From: Emcibacteraceae bacterium
Lineage (GTDB): Bacteria > Pseudomonadota > Alphaproteobacteria > Sphingomonadales > Emcibacteraceae
Length of the DNA: 32,973 bases
Assembly (NCBI GenBank): GCA_028281625.1
Contig: JANQJN010000013.1
Span: 1 to 32,973 of the forward strand
Direction of reading: 5' to 3'
The notes under the pieces are model-generated. The model ran no database searches. It saw nothing but the letters and a program-made list of their open reading frames with translations, and had not been told where the DNA came from. Below, piece by piece: positions 8,012-16,609 of this stretch. Position numbers and translations under genes: made by a program. Numbering within the stretch: position 1 is the stretch's first letter; the number at the start of each line of letters is the position of its first letter.

Positions 8012-10753
8012 TTAAGCCAAAAAGTCTCTAGTTTTTTTAATGGCTTCCGCCAAACCAACTCTCTCCACGGGAACGTCGTCTGGAAAACAACTCAGCAACC
8101 TGCTGGGCGTCGCACCTTCTAGCATTACAAACACACCGTGGTCGCTTTTCTTGCGAATCAACCTGCCGAACGCCTGCTTCATACGTAACCGTGTAATCAA
8201 ATCATCATAACTGCGTTTTCCAAAATGATCGCGACGGGCTTTGTGGAGAATTGTTGGTCGCGGCCAGGGCACTTTGTCAAACACGCAAAGCCGTAGGCTG
8301 TTTCCCGGCACATCAACACCATCGCGCACTGCATCAGTTCCCAGCAGGCAGCTATTTTCAACCGTACGGAAGATGTCAATCAAGGTGCCCACGTTTATAG
8401 GATCCACGTGCTGAGCATAAAGGGGCAGGTGCGCGTCCTCCATTGGCTCAAGAAGGCGTTCATATACTTGCCGGAGCCTGCCAATTGCCGTGAAAAGCCC
8501 AAGTGCACCACCGTTTGAAGCCAGAAAGAGCTCTCGATACGCTGCCGCGAGCTGATCTGGCGCCCGAACATTAAGATCATTGACGATAAAGACCCGTGCC
8601 TGTCTTTCATAATCAAACGGCGATTTAAGACTATGCCTGGCCGGCGGATTGATAAAATGGGCGGCTCCTGTTCTGATTTCCGCACTGTTCCATTCAATGT
8701 CAGGGTTTTCAGTATCCGAAAGTCTGTCCCGCAAAGTCGCCGATGTGATCATGGCCCCGTGGGCAGACTTTAGGACCACGCTTGCAAATGGTGTACTGGG
8801 ATCAATCCAGTGGCGGTACATTCCCACATCCACTTCGCGACCCTGATTGCGACTAAGTTCAAACCAATCAACAAAATTCTCATCCTCAGGAAGGTCGTCA
8901 ACATATGCCGCGAGCATTTGAGACCATCCTTCAGAGATGATTTCGGTGCGCCTGGTAATGCTTTGCGAAATGGATTCGAGTCGGTTACGGGTTGCACTAT
9001 CCAGCTCATCCGCTTCCTGATCCAGTTTTTTAAGCAGCAGCGCTGAAAGCCTTTTTAGAGGACCAATTAAATCATCGAGCGCCACTTTAAGTTCCCCCGC
9101 AGCATGCAGAAGTTCTTCGCTGGGTTCATTGGTATAGCTTTCGATGGAGTGATATCCCTCGACACCTGAAGTTCTGGCGTAAATATGGGCACGAACTCTC
9201 GATAAGAATTTTTCCATGGGACCAAATGGATTATTATCCGTCAGGCGCCCATGCCACCCATCCGCAGGGAGACACGCGGCTGCGGCACTCACTTTGTTTA
9301 AATAATCTCCCGCTTCCTCTTCTTCATAAATAAGATCTTCGAGCCGCCCTTTTAGTCCTTTTCCGCGGCGGTTTTTTACCTCCGCCCCTCTAATCCAGCG
9401 CCTAAGTTCAAGGCCTTCCTGTCCGGTAAGATGAGCGGAGAAAACATTGTCTGCAGCATCAAACAAATGATGCCCTTCATCAAAAACAAATCTGGTTGGC
9501 AGATCCTGATCGCCATGACGGGTAGCACTCTGGATCATTACAAGGGCATGATTGGCAATCACCAAGTTTACGTGCTTGGCTTTTCGCTGCACTTTTTCGA
9601 TAAAGCACTTTTTATAGTGACTGCAAGCGGCGTAAACACATTCTCCGCGGCGATCCGTAAGTTGCGAAAGCCTCCCGGTGCCAAAACTTTCGCCAAGCCA
9701 CGAAGGAAAATCACCGCCGATCATGTCGCCATCACGACTGTATCGTGCCCATCTGTTTACAAGTCCAAGCAGAATTTTACCTTTCGCCTGGGTCGCCGCA
9801 CCTGTAAGTTCCTGTAGGTTTAAAAGACATAGGTAATTTTCCCTGCCTTTTCGAACAACAACATTTTTCTGCTTTTGCTGCTGATTGGGGTAAAGCCGAT
9901 CCAACTCCTGATCAAGTTGGCGTTGCAAATTTTTGGTATAGGTTGAAAGCCACACTGTCCCCCCGTTTTTTTCCGCCCATACGCTACTGGGGGCAATATA
10001 GCCCAGCGTTTTGCCAATACCGGTTCCTGCTTCTGAAAGAACTAGTTTTGGCTCGCCCTCTTGTTCAGGATTATCAAACATTCGGGACGCAAATCCCGTA
10101 TAGTGAAGCTGCCCATCTCTTTGTTCTGAGTTTTCCCCCAGCAACATGGAAAGCCTTTCAATTGCCTCACTTTCGCTGACCGTTTCCTGGCCAGCGGGGG
10201 GTGGGGGTACCTTTTCTTCCCATTCCGGCAGATGCTGCCACACTTGATAGTGATCGCGCCGCGCACCACCTCCTAGCGCACCCAATATAAGTGGACCCCA
10301 ACGCCAGCCAGCCTGAGCCATGTTAAAGGCAATAGCTTCGGCGCCTTCTGGATAGTGATAATTTACGTCAGAAAGTTCCTCAAAAAGTAACTTCGCGCTT
10401 TGGATTAGGACCGCTGCCTGTTCGTCATATTCTTCCCCCATGGGCGGCAGGTTCAGCGCCTGTGCCAGCCCAAGAGGAACCGGCAAACAGAACTCTGCAG
10501 GGCGCACAAATGCGAAAAGTTCCAATATGTCGAAGCAGCCTCCAAGTTCCACACCAAGACGGCGCGTTATCACCGGTAAATTGCATACCAGAAAATCGTG
10601 GTCCTTCGTGATGTTCACCAGTTCCCTGTGATCATAAATCTCCACCTCGCCATCAGGTGTCACAATGCAACCTCCAATGGGTCCCACCACTAACGCTGGA
10701 AGCTTGGACAGAATGTCGTTCGGATTTGGAAATTCAATTAGGTTATTTGTCAT
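8012..10753 (-). CDS. DinG/XPD-type ATP-dependent DNA helicase with Fe-S domain
   Basis: Superfamily 2 helicase of 913 residues, related to DinG/YoaA, which unwind forked or R-loop DNA during repair. Walker A is EAGTGIGKT (241-249). The Fe-S ligands are C309, then C372-x4-C377-x5-C383. The DEAH-box variant is DEGH (425-428). Motif VI is QAFGRLIR near the C-terminus, with the preceding LLGTDAVRDGVDVPG block. The first 160 residues are not helicase. Around 53-102 they resemble the middle of a DnaQ-type 3'-5' exonuclease (FLVCNLPVITRRLGV, then FDILELFAFVRP) but lack the acidic metal ligands. It is divergent from lysK with 167 bases between. No clear Shine-Dalgarno precedes the ATG. The label dinG is avoided because the exact subfamily cannot be fixed by eye. 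Confidence 0.88.
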   Translation of the reverse strand: MTNNLIEFPNPNDILSKLPALVVGPIGGCIVTPDGEVEIYDHRELVNITKDHDFLVCNLPVITRRLGVELGGCFDILELFAFVRPAEFCLPVPLGLAQALNLPPMGEEYDEQAAVLIQSAKLLFEELSDVNYHYPEGAEAIAFNMAQAGWRWGPLILGALGGGARRDHYQVWQHLPEWEEKVPPPPAGQETVSESEAIERLSMLLGENSEQRDGQLHYTGFASRMFDNPEQEGEPKLVLSEAGTGIGKTLGYIAPSSVWAEKNGGTVWLSTYTKNLQRQLDQELDRLYPNQQQKQKNVVVRKGRENYLCLLNLQELTGAATQAKGKILLGLVNRWARYSRDGDMIGGDFPSWLGESFGTGRLSQLTDRRGECVYAACSHYKKCFIEKVQRKAKHVNLVIANHALVMIQSATRHGDQDLPTRFVFDEGHHLFDAADNVFSAHLTGQEGLELRRWIRGAEVKNRRGKGLKGRLEDLIYEEEEAGDYLNKVSAAAACLPADGWHGRLTDNNPFGPMEKFLSRVRAHIYARTSGVEGYHSIESYTNEPSEELLHAAGELKVALDDLIGPLKRLSALLLKKLDQEADELDSATRNRLESISQSITRRTEIISEGWSQMLAAYVDDLPEDENFVDWFELSRNQGREVDVGMYRHWIDPSTPFASVVLKSAHGAMITSATLRDRLSDTENPDIEWNSAEIRTGAAHFINPPARHSLKSPFDYERQARVFIVNDLNVRAPDQLAAAYRELFLASNGGALGLFTAIGRLRQVYERLLEPMEDAHLPLYAQHVDPINVGTLIDIFRTVENSCLLGTDAVRDGVDVPGNSLRLCVFDKVPWPRPTILHKARRDHFGKRSYDDLITRLRMKQAFGRLIRKKSDHGVFVMLEGATPSRLLSCFPDDVPVERVGLAEAIKKTRDFLA

Positions 10754-10920
10754 ATATGTATATCAATAAACTGCATTTTTAGGACTATAACCAGCCATTC
10801 TGATCACGAAAAGCCTATTTGCACGATATTATTGTCAATCTTTCCAATGAGCGGTTGACCTGATCTTCATTTACCCTTAAGAAGCCCACAACCGAGCGAT
10901 TTTTACTGAAAGTCAGAACA
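10754..10920. promoter_or_regulatory. Divergent promoter region between the helicase gene and lysK
   Basis: This 167-base spacer must hold promoters for both genes. For lysK, TTGACC at 10855-10860 followed after 17 bases by TAAGAA is a possible -35/-10 pair. For the helicase, the minus strand has a consensus TTGACA at 10838-10833, but the matching -10 is weak. Both are guesses from consensus only. Confidence 0.35.
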
Positions 10921-12495
10921 ATGTCTACATCACAGGAAATTATCGAATTTGCAATGGACAGCAAAGCGTGGCCTTTTCAGGAAGCTGAAAAGCTTATCAA
11001 GCGTCTTGAAAAGTCCGGCAACGATAAAGATTATGTGCTGTTTGAAACAGGGTATGGTCCGTCTGGTCTCCCGCACATCGGTACTTTCGGTGAAGTGGCG
11101 CGAACTACCATGGTTCGCAATGCGTTTGAACTTCTGACAGGTGAAAAAACAAAAATCGTTTGCTTCTCTGACGATATGGACGGTTTTCGCAAAGTGCCAG
11201 ATAACCTTCCAAATCAGGAAATGCTGGCACAAAACCTCGGCTTGCCGCTGACAAAAGTTCCCGATCCTTTCGGTACTCACGAAAGCTTCGCTCATCATAA
11301 TAATGCGCGGCTGGTAAATTTCCTTGACGGGTTTGGCTTCGATTATGAATTTATCAGTGCGACAGAAGCCTACAAAAGTGGCTCCATGGATGAAACACTC
11401 CTTAAAATGTTAGGCGCATATGACAATATCATGAATGTGATCCTGCCTACACTTGGTGAAGAACGCCGAAAAACATATAGTCCGTTTCTGCCCATTTGTC
11501 CGCGCACAGGTGTTGTGCTGCAGGTCCCGATTGTTGATCGTGACCTTGAAGCAGGCACGGTTACTTATATTGATGAAGAAAGCAAAGACGAAGTTACTGT
11601 CCCCGTTACTGGCGGTCACTGTAAGATGCAATGGAAAGCCGACTGGGCCATGCGTTGGGTGGGTCTTGGCGTGGATTATGAGATGGCCGGTAAGGATCTA
11701 AGTGAAAGTGTGAAGCTATCCTCTGCGATAACGCGCATACTTAGCAGTACCCCTCCGGAAGGATTGAGCTATGAGCTCTTCCTGGACGAGGATGGATCAA
11801 AAATTTCAAAATCCAAAGGAAATGGCATTTCCATGGAGGAGTGGCTTACATACGGTACACAAGAAAGCCTCTCGCTTTATATGTATCAATCCCCACGCAA
11901 AGCGAAGAAGCTTTATTTTGACGTGATACCAAAAACTGTGGACGAATATCTTTCGCACCTTTCCAAATTTCCGGAACTGGAAGGAAAGCAAAAATATGCA
12001 AGCCCAATCTGGCATATTCACGGTGATGAATATCCAAGAGAAAGCGTGCCTGTGAGCTTTGCATTGCTTCTGAATCTGGTCAGTGCAAGTAATGCAGAAA
12101 ACAAAGAAACGCTTTGGGGATTTATCAGCAACTATTCTGAAGGCGCGACGGCTGAGCAACATCCTTTGCTGGATCAATTGGTTGGCTACGCGCTGGTGTA
12201 TTATGAGAATTTTGTAAAACCTAACAAAAACTACCGTACACCTACCGAAGGGGAAGTAGCTGCGCTCACCTCCCTGAAAGAGCAAATTGAAGCGCTACCT
12301 GATGACGCGCCCGCAAGTGAATTGCAAACAACGGTTTTTTCGGTAGGAAAAGAACATAATTATGAGAATCTGAGAGAGTGGTTCGGCACTCTCTATGAGA
12401 TTTTATTGGGGCAAAAAGAAGGACCGCGCATGGGATCCTTCATAGCGCTCTACGGAAGAAATAAATTTATCGAAATGATAAATGATGTAATTTGA
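10921..12495 (+). CDS. lysK: Lysyl-tRNA synthetase, class I
   Basis: Charges tRNA-Lys with lysine. This is the class I enzyme, built on a Rossmann fold and unrelated to the usual bacterial class II LysS; it is found in archaea, many alphaproteobacteria and spirochaetes. The HIGH-type motif lies in SGLPHIGTFGE (about residues 48-58), and the KMSKS-type loop is KISKSKGN (about 293-300). At 524 residues it is the normal length. The class I zinc/helix-bundle portion follows to the C-terminus. No strong Shine-Dalgarno is visible before the ATG. No other lysyl-tRNA synthetase is in the window. Confidence 0.95.
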   Translation: MSTSQEIIEFAMDSKAWPFQEAEKLIKRLEKSGNDKDYVLFETGYGPSGLPHIGTFGEVARTTMVRNAFELLTGEKTKIVCFSDDMDGFRKVPDNLPNQEMLAQNLGLPLTKVPDPFGTHESFAHHNNARLVNFLDGFGFDYEFISATEAYKSGSMDETLLKMLGAYDNIMNVILPTLGEERRKTYSPFLPICPRTGVVLQVPIVDRDLEAGTVTYIDEESKDEVTVPVTGGHCKMQWKADWAMRWVGLGVDYEMAGKDLSESVKLSSAITRILSSTPPEGLSYELFLDEDGSKISKSKGNGISMEEWLTYGTQESLSLYMYQSPRKAKKLYFDVIPKTVDEYLSHLSKFPELEGKQKYASPIWHIHGDEYPRESVPVSFALLLNLVSASNAENKETLWGFISNYSEGATAEQHPLLDQLVGYALVYYENFVKPNKNYRTPTEGEVAALTSLKEQIEALPDDAPASELQTTVFSVGKEHNYENLREWFGTLYEILLGQKEGPRMGSFIALYGRNKFIEMINDVI

Positions 12496-12536
12496 GAGGC
12501 TTATAGTTTAAAATTTAAGTTAATTCGAGGAAAATT

Positions 12537-12557
12537 AGCTATATAACTGATATAGCT
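12537..12557. repeat. Inverted repeat downstream of lysK
   Basis: AGCTATAT, loop AACTG, ATATAGCT forms a perfect 8-bp stem, 42 bases after the lysK stop, in an AT-rich 186-base spacer. There is no run of T directly after it, so it is a poor intrinsic terminator. It may stabilise the 3' end of lysK mRNA or be a protein-binding dyad upstream of the sugar transferase gene. Confidence 0.4.
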
Positions 12558-12681
12558 TGGCAAAATTAACAAGAATTTTTGTCTTTATTAATCTTGCATT
12601 AATTTTTGATCTGTAAATTAGCCACGTTGCGTAAGTTTATGAGTAAAATAATAATATTCAAAGGTATACTTTGAGGGATAA

Positions 12682-13326
12682 ATGCTAAGAGTAAACTATA
12701 GAAATTTCTGGAAGCGTGTACTCGACTTTTTCGCTGCACTAACCCTGCTAATTTTGATTGCGCCAATTCTGCTATTATTTATGGTGCTCATTCGACTGAA
12801 AATGGGCAGCCCAATTTTCTTCAAGCAGGACCGCTTGGGATATAATGGCGAAACGTTCAAAATATGGAAGTTTCGCAGCATGACCAATTGTGTTGATGAA
12901 AATGGCGCACTTAAGGATGACGAGTATCGCCTTACCCGCTTCGGAAAATTCCTTCGCGACTGGAGCATTGACGAACTCCCACAACTTTGGAATGTGGTCA
13001 AAGGTGACATGAGCTTGATTGGTCCTAGACCCTTTATTGCAGAATATGCTTCACGCTATACCGCTGAACAAATGCGCCGTCATGAAGTTCGTCCAGGTAT
13101 TAGTGGTTGGGCGCAAATCACAGGTCGTAATTCAATCAATTGGAATCAGAAATTTATCCTGGATGTCTGGTATGTTGATCATTGCAGTTTCTTGCTCGAC
13201 TTGAAAATTCTGTTTTCAACAATTCCTATGGTACTTATGAGAGCTGGTATTACAGCGGAAAATCACGCAAGCATGCCTGTTTGGAATGGTAATGAAGCGC
13301 CAGAAAGCGAAACCCCTTCCGAATAA
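12682..13326 (+). CDS. Undecaprenyl-phosphate sugar-phosphate transferase (small monotopic, PglC/WcaJ-core type)
   Basis: Bacterial sugar transferase (PF02397 type) that moves a sugar-1-phosphate from a UDP-sugar to the lipid carrier, the first membrane step of many glycan pathways. At 214 residues it is only the catalytic core, with one hydrophobic re-entrant helix at about 15-37 and none of the extra N-terminal membrane helices of WcaJ/WbaP. Family motifs are visible: FFKQDRLG, KFRSM, the catalytic D97-E98 pair in SIDELPQLWNV, GDMSLIGPRP and RPGISGWAQI. A GAGGG site precedes the ATG. Other glycan genes are not adjacent; the rfb genes lie about 12 kb away. The donor sugar cannot be told. Confidence 0.9.
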   Translation: MLRVNYRNFWKRVLDFFAALTLLILIAPILLLFMVLIRLKMGSPIFFKQDRLGYNGETFKIWKFRSMTNCVDENGALKDDEYRLTRFGKFLRDWSIDELPQLWNVVKGDMSLIGPRPFIAEYASRYTAEQMRRHEVRPGISGWAQITGRNSINWNQKFILDVWYVDHCSFLLDLKILFSTIPMVLMRAGITAENHASMPVWNGNEAPESETPSE

Positions 13327-13355
13327 TTGAGAATATACGATAACGATCAGTGATT

Positions 13356-13381
13356 AGCCGGATTAAATATCCGGCTTTTTT
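13356..13381 (+). terminator. Rho-independent terminator after the sugar transferase gene
   Basis: AGCCGGAT, loop TAAAT, ATCCGGCT forms an 8-bp perfect stem followed by TTTTT. It stands 29 bases after the sugar transferase stop and just before the end of the convergent arfB. On the minus strand there is no T-run, so it works for the plus-strand gene only. Confidence 0.85.
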
Positions 13382-13382
13382 A

Positions 13383-13805
13383 TTATTCAATTCTTTTGCT
13401 TCTCAGTTTTTTAGTGACAGACTTTTTCTTTTTTGCTTCTAACCTGCGGGCGACGGCCGCCTTCGACGGTTTGGTTTTCTTTCTAACTTTCGGAACGATG
13501 GCGGCTTCACGCAGAAGCTCAACGAGCCTCGCGATCGCATCATGCTTGTTCCGCACTTGCGACCGACTGAGTTCAGAAGAGATAGTAATAACACCTTCTT
13601 TTGTCATTCGACGACCCGCCAGTTTCTTTAGGCGCTTTATATAAGCCGGTGACATTTCGGCACAATTTTGTGTGTCATATTTTATTTGCACCGCACTTTC
13701 CACTTTGTTCACATGCTGTCCACCTGGACCTGACGCCCTTATAAAACGCACGTCAATATCGTCCTCGTTAATGGTTATGGAAGGGGATATTTTTATGAAT
13801 TCCAC
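13383..13805 (-). CDS. arfB: Alternative ribosome-rescue factor (codon-independent peptidyl-tRNA hydrolase)
   Basis: Frees ribosomes stalled without a stop codon by hydrolysing peptidyl-tRNA in the P site while its basic tail occupies the empty mRNA channel. It is a single-domain release-factor homologue of 140 residues. The catalytic GGQ is at 28-30 within SGPGGQHVNKV, and the C-terminus is a lysine/arginine-rich tail from about residue 110, which marks ArfB (YaeJ) apart from full release factors. The only available start is GTG at 13805; no in-frame ATG lies near the N-terminus, and the upstream ribosome site is weak. Confidence 0.93.
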   Translation of the reverse strand: MEFIKISPSITINEDDIDVRFIRASGPGGQHVNKVESAVQIKYDTQNCAEMSPAYIKRLKKLAGRRMTKEGVITISSELSRSQVRNKHDAIARLVELLREAAIVPKVRKKTKPSKAAVARRLEAKKKKSVTKKLRSKRIE

Positions 13806-13885
13806 GGCAAGATCACTTATTTTTTATTCGTCTAAGGCACGTTATATGATTATGATACAGCCTGGACTATTTAATGGAGTTATAA

Positions 13886-16609
13886 ATGCGTCTTTTCGTA
13901 CTAACTGTATCTTTAGTTATATCGTTGTTGTCAGTCTCGGCTTTCGCTCAAGATACGCCAAAGATAGATTTTGAGCAATATACCCTGAAAAATGGCTTGA
14001 GGGTTGTGGTACATGAAGATCGCAATGCTCCAATTGTCAATGTCAATGTCTGGTATCATGTGGGTTCCAAGGATGAGCCCGTTGGCAAAAGCGGTTTTGC
14101 CCATCTATTTGAACATTTAATGTTTAACGGCAGTGAAAATTATGATGACGATTATTTTAAACCACTTCAGGAAATTGGCGCCAGCCGCATAAATGGTACA
14201 ACATCTCGTGATCGAACAAACTATTATCAAACCGTCCCCGTTGGGGGGCTCGACCGCATCCTCTGGATGGAATCTGACCGCATGGGACATCTGCTTGGTG
14301 CCATCGCCCAAGAAAAACTGGATGAGCAGCGCGATGTGGTTAAAAACGAAAAGCGCGAAGGCGATAACAGGCCAGGTGGGCGTCTTTACTACAACATATA
14401 TGAAGGCGTTTATCCAATCGGTCACCCTTACCACCACTCTGTCATTGGGTCGATGGAGGATATCGACAACGCATCTCTTGACGACGTTTATGACTGGTTC
14501 CAGACTTATTACGGACCAAATAACGCCGTCGTAGTGCTCAGTGGCGATATAGATGCGGACACCTCACGTCCGTTGATGGAAAAATATTTTGGTGATATTC
14601 CCGCAAGTCCTCCCATGAGCCAGAAAAAAGCCTGGGTGCCTATTCACCAGGAAAACAGATACGAGGTTATGGAAGATCATGTATCCCAAACCTACATGAC
14701 ATGGACCTGGGCGATACCGGGCAGAACAACAAAAGAATATGCAGAACTGGAAGTCGCTGCGAGCATTTTTGGTGGCAGCCGCAATTCACGGCTTTATTCG
14801 AAACTGGTTCATGAGGAAGAGCGCGCGAACAGCGCATCCGCTATGACCATCCCAGGTGAACTTTCAAGCCTGTTCATGATACAGGTGGAACTTAAATATG
14901 GTGAAACCATTGAAGACATGACAGCAGTAATTGAAGAAATGCTCGCCGAATTTCTGGAAGATGGCCCGACAACCAAAGAACTTAATCGGGTCAAAGTCTC
15001 CATTGAGAATAGCATGATCCGGGCTATGGAAAGCATCTCCAGCAAGGGGTCAGCTCTGGCAAGTGGTGCAATTCACGCCAACGATCCCGGATTTGTCCAC
15101 ACCAAGCAAGCCTGGCAAAATGCCTCTAACCGCGCGGATATTAAAAATGTCGCAAACAAGTGGCTCAGTAAAGGTTTTTACAAATTGGACCTCGTCCCCT
15201 ACGCTCGTTATGACGTGATCGAAAGCACTGCCGACCGTAGCGCACTTCCAGCCTTCAAAGCAGAAGCGGCCATCAAACTACCACCCCTTCAGCATGCGAC
15301 CCTTGACAATGGAATAGAAGTCACACTCGCCGAACGTCACAGTGTCCCCACTGTGGACATGGCAATAAGGTTTGACGCAGGTAGGGTTACTGATCATGCC
15401 GTCAAATACGGAACCGCTTCTTTTACATTTGGAAATATGAACGAAGGCACAAAAAGTCTGCCATCGCTTGAATTCGCAGATCTCAAAACCACGCTCGGTG
15501 CTCGCATCGGGTTTGGTAATGGCCTGGATAGCTCCAACATCAGCCTTTCTGCGCTCAAGAAAAACTTGTCCGATTCTATTGAGCTCTGGGCTGATGTAGT
15601 ACAAAATCCGGCCTTCAGAATGGAAGATATTGAAAGGGACCGCTCACTTACACTTGCACAACTTGAAGAAGCAAAAATGAGTCCCAACAGCATTGCTGGC
15701 AATCTGCTTTCAACGGTGCTTTATGGCGAAGATCATGTCTATAGCGGTCGCACCATTGTCGAGCGGGAACGCATGGTTCGAAATATGAATCGCCAGGACC
15801 TGATCGATTTTCATGAAATGTGGATCCGCCCAGATAATGCAAAAATCTATGTTGTCGGTGATACCACACTTGCGGAAATTACTGCCGAACTAAACCGATA
15901 CTTCGGAAAATGGGAAAATCCGGACAGATCAAAGGGCGATAAAAATCTGACAGATGCGGCCTATGCAGAAGAAACAACTGTAATCCTCGTGGACCGGCCT
16001 CAAGCTGTGCAATCAATTATTATTGCCGCACATCTGGTCTCTCCTTCCTCTGACGAAAATGCATTTACGATCAACGCCATGAATGACATTTTGGGCGGTG
16101 AATTCACTTCGCGCATTAATATGAACTTAAGGGAAGACAAAGGGTGGTCTTATGGTGCCGGCAGTTCGGTCAGCCAAGCCATCCGCCAGAGGTCGTTCCG
16201 GGTTAGCACATCGGTGCAAACTGATAAAACAGCTGCCGCCATGCAGGAAATCCTTAAAGAAATGAAAGAGTATCAGGAAGGCCGCCCACCAAATGACGAA
16301 GAATTATCCTTAATGGTTAAGGGAAATACGCTACCGCTGCCAGGCCGGTTTTCAACCAACAGAAGCTTGCTAAGCTATATTATGAGCAATGAACATTACG
16401 GGCGTCCCTATAATTATGCGGAAACACTTTATGAAAAATATGCCTCGCTCACACCGGAGATTTTGCAGCAGTCCGCACAGGATAATCTGCGCCCAGACGC
16501 AATGACCTGGGTGATTGTCGGTGACTTGAATGAGATCGAACAGGATATTCGCGATCTTGAGCTTGGTAATGTGGAAGTCTGGGATGCCAATGGAAACAAA
16601 CTGAGATGA
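13886..16609 (+). CDS. Secreted M16 family zinc peptidase (two-domain)
   Basis: Metallopeptidase of the pitrilysin/insulinase clan, 907 residues, exported by a signal peptide (hydrophobic segment about 3-18, cleavage likely after SAFA at 21). The active N-terminal M16 domain has the inverted zinc motif H73-L-F-E76-H77, with the third ligand probably E155 in VVKNEKREGD. A second, inactive M16 domain starts near residue 480 (GIEVTLAERH) and lacks the zinc motif, as is normal for the family. It probably degrades peptides in the periplasm. The GGAG site 6 bases before the ATG supports the start. The stop overlaps the next start by 4 bases (ATGA), so the pair is translationally coupled. Confidence 0.93.
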   Translation: MRLFVLTVSLVISLLSVSAFAQDTPKIDFEQYTLKNGLRVVVHEDRNAPIVNVNVWYHVGSKDEPVGKSGFAHLFEHLMFNGSENYDDDYFKPLQEIGASRINGTTSRDRTNYYQTVPVGGLDRILWMESDRMGHLLGAIAQEKLDEQRDVVKNEKREGDNRPGGRLYYNIYEGVYPIGHPYHHSVIGSMEDIDNASLDDVYDWFQTYYGPNNAVVVLSGDIDADTSRPLMEKYFGDIPASPPMSQKKAWVPIHQENRYEVMEDHVSQTYMTWTWAIPGRTTKEYAELEVAASIFGGSRNSRLYSKLVHEEERANSASAMTIPGELSSLFMIQVELKYGETIEDMTAVIEEMLAEFLEDGPTTKELNRVKVSIENSMIRAMESISSKGSALASGAIHANDPGFVHTKQAWQNASNRADIKNVANKWLSKGFYKLDLVPYARYDVIESTADRSALPAFKAEAAIKLPPLQHATLDNGIEVTLAERHSVPTVDMAIRFDAGRVTDHAVKYGTASFTFGNMNEGTKSLPSLEFADLKTTLGARIGFGNGLDSSNISLSALKKNLSDSIELWADVVQNPAFRMEDIERDRSLTLAQLEEAKMSPNSIAGNLLSTVLYGEDHVYSGRTIVERERMVRNMNRQDLIDFHEMWIRPDNAKIYVVGDTTLAEITAELNRYFGKWENPDRSKGDKNLTDAAYAEETTVILVDRPQAVQSIIIAAHLVSPSSDENAFTINAMNDILGGEFTSRINMNLREDKGWSYGAGSSVSQAIRQRSFRVSTSVQTDKTAAAMQEILKEMKEYQEGRPPNDEELSLMVKGNTLPLPGRFSTNRSLLSYIMSNEHYGRPYNYAETLYEKYASLTPEILQQSAQDNLRPDAMTWVIVGDLNEIEQDIRDLELGNVEVWDANGNKLR

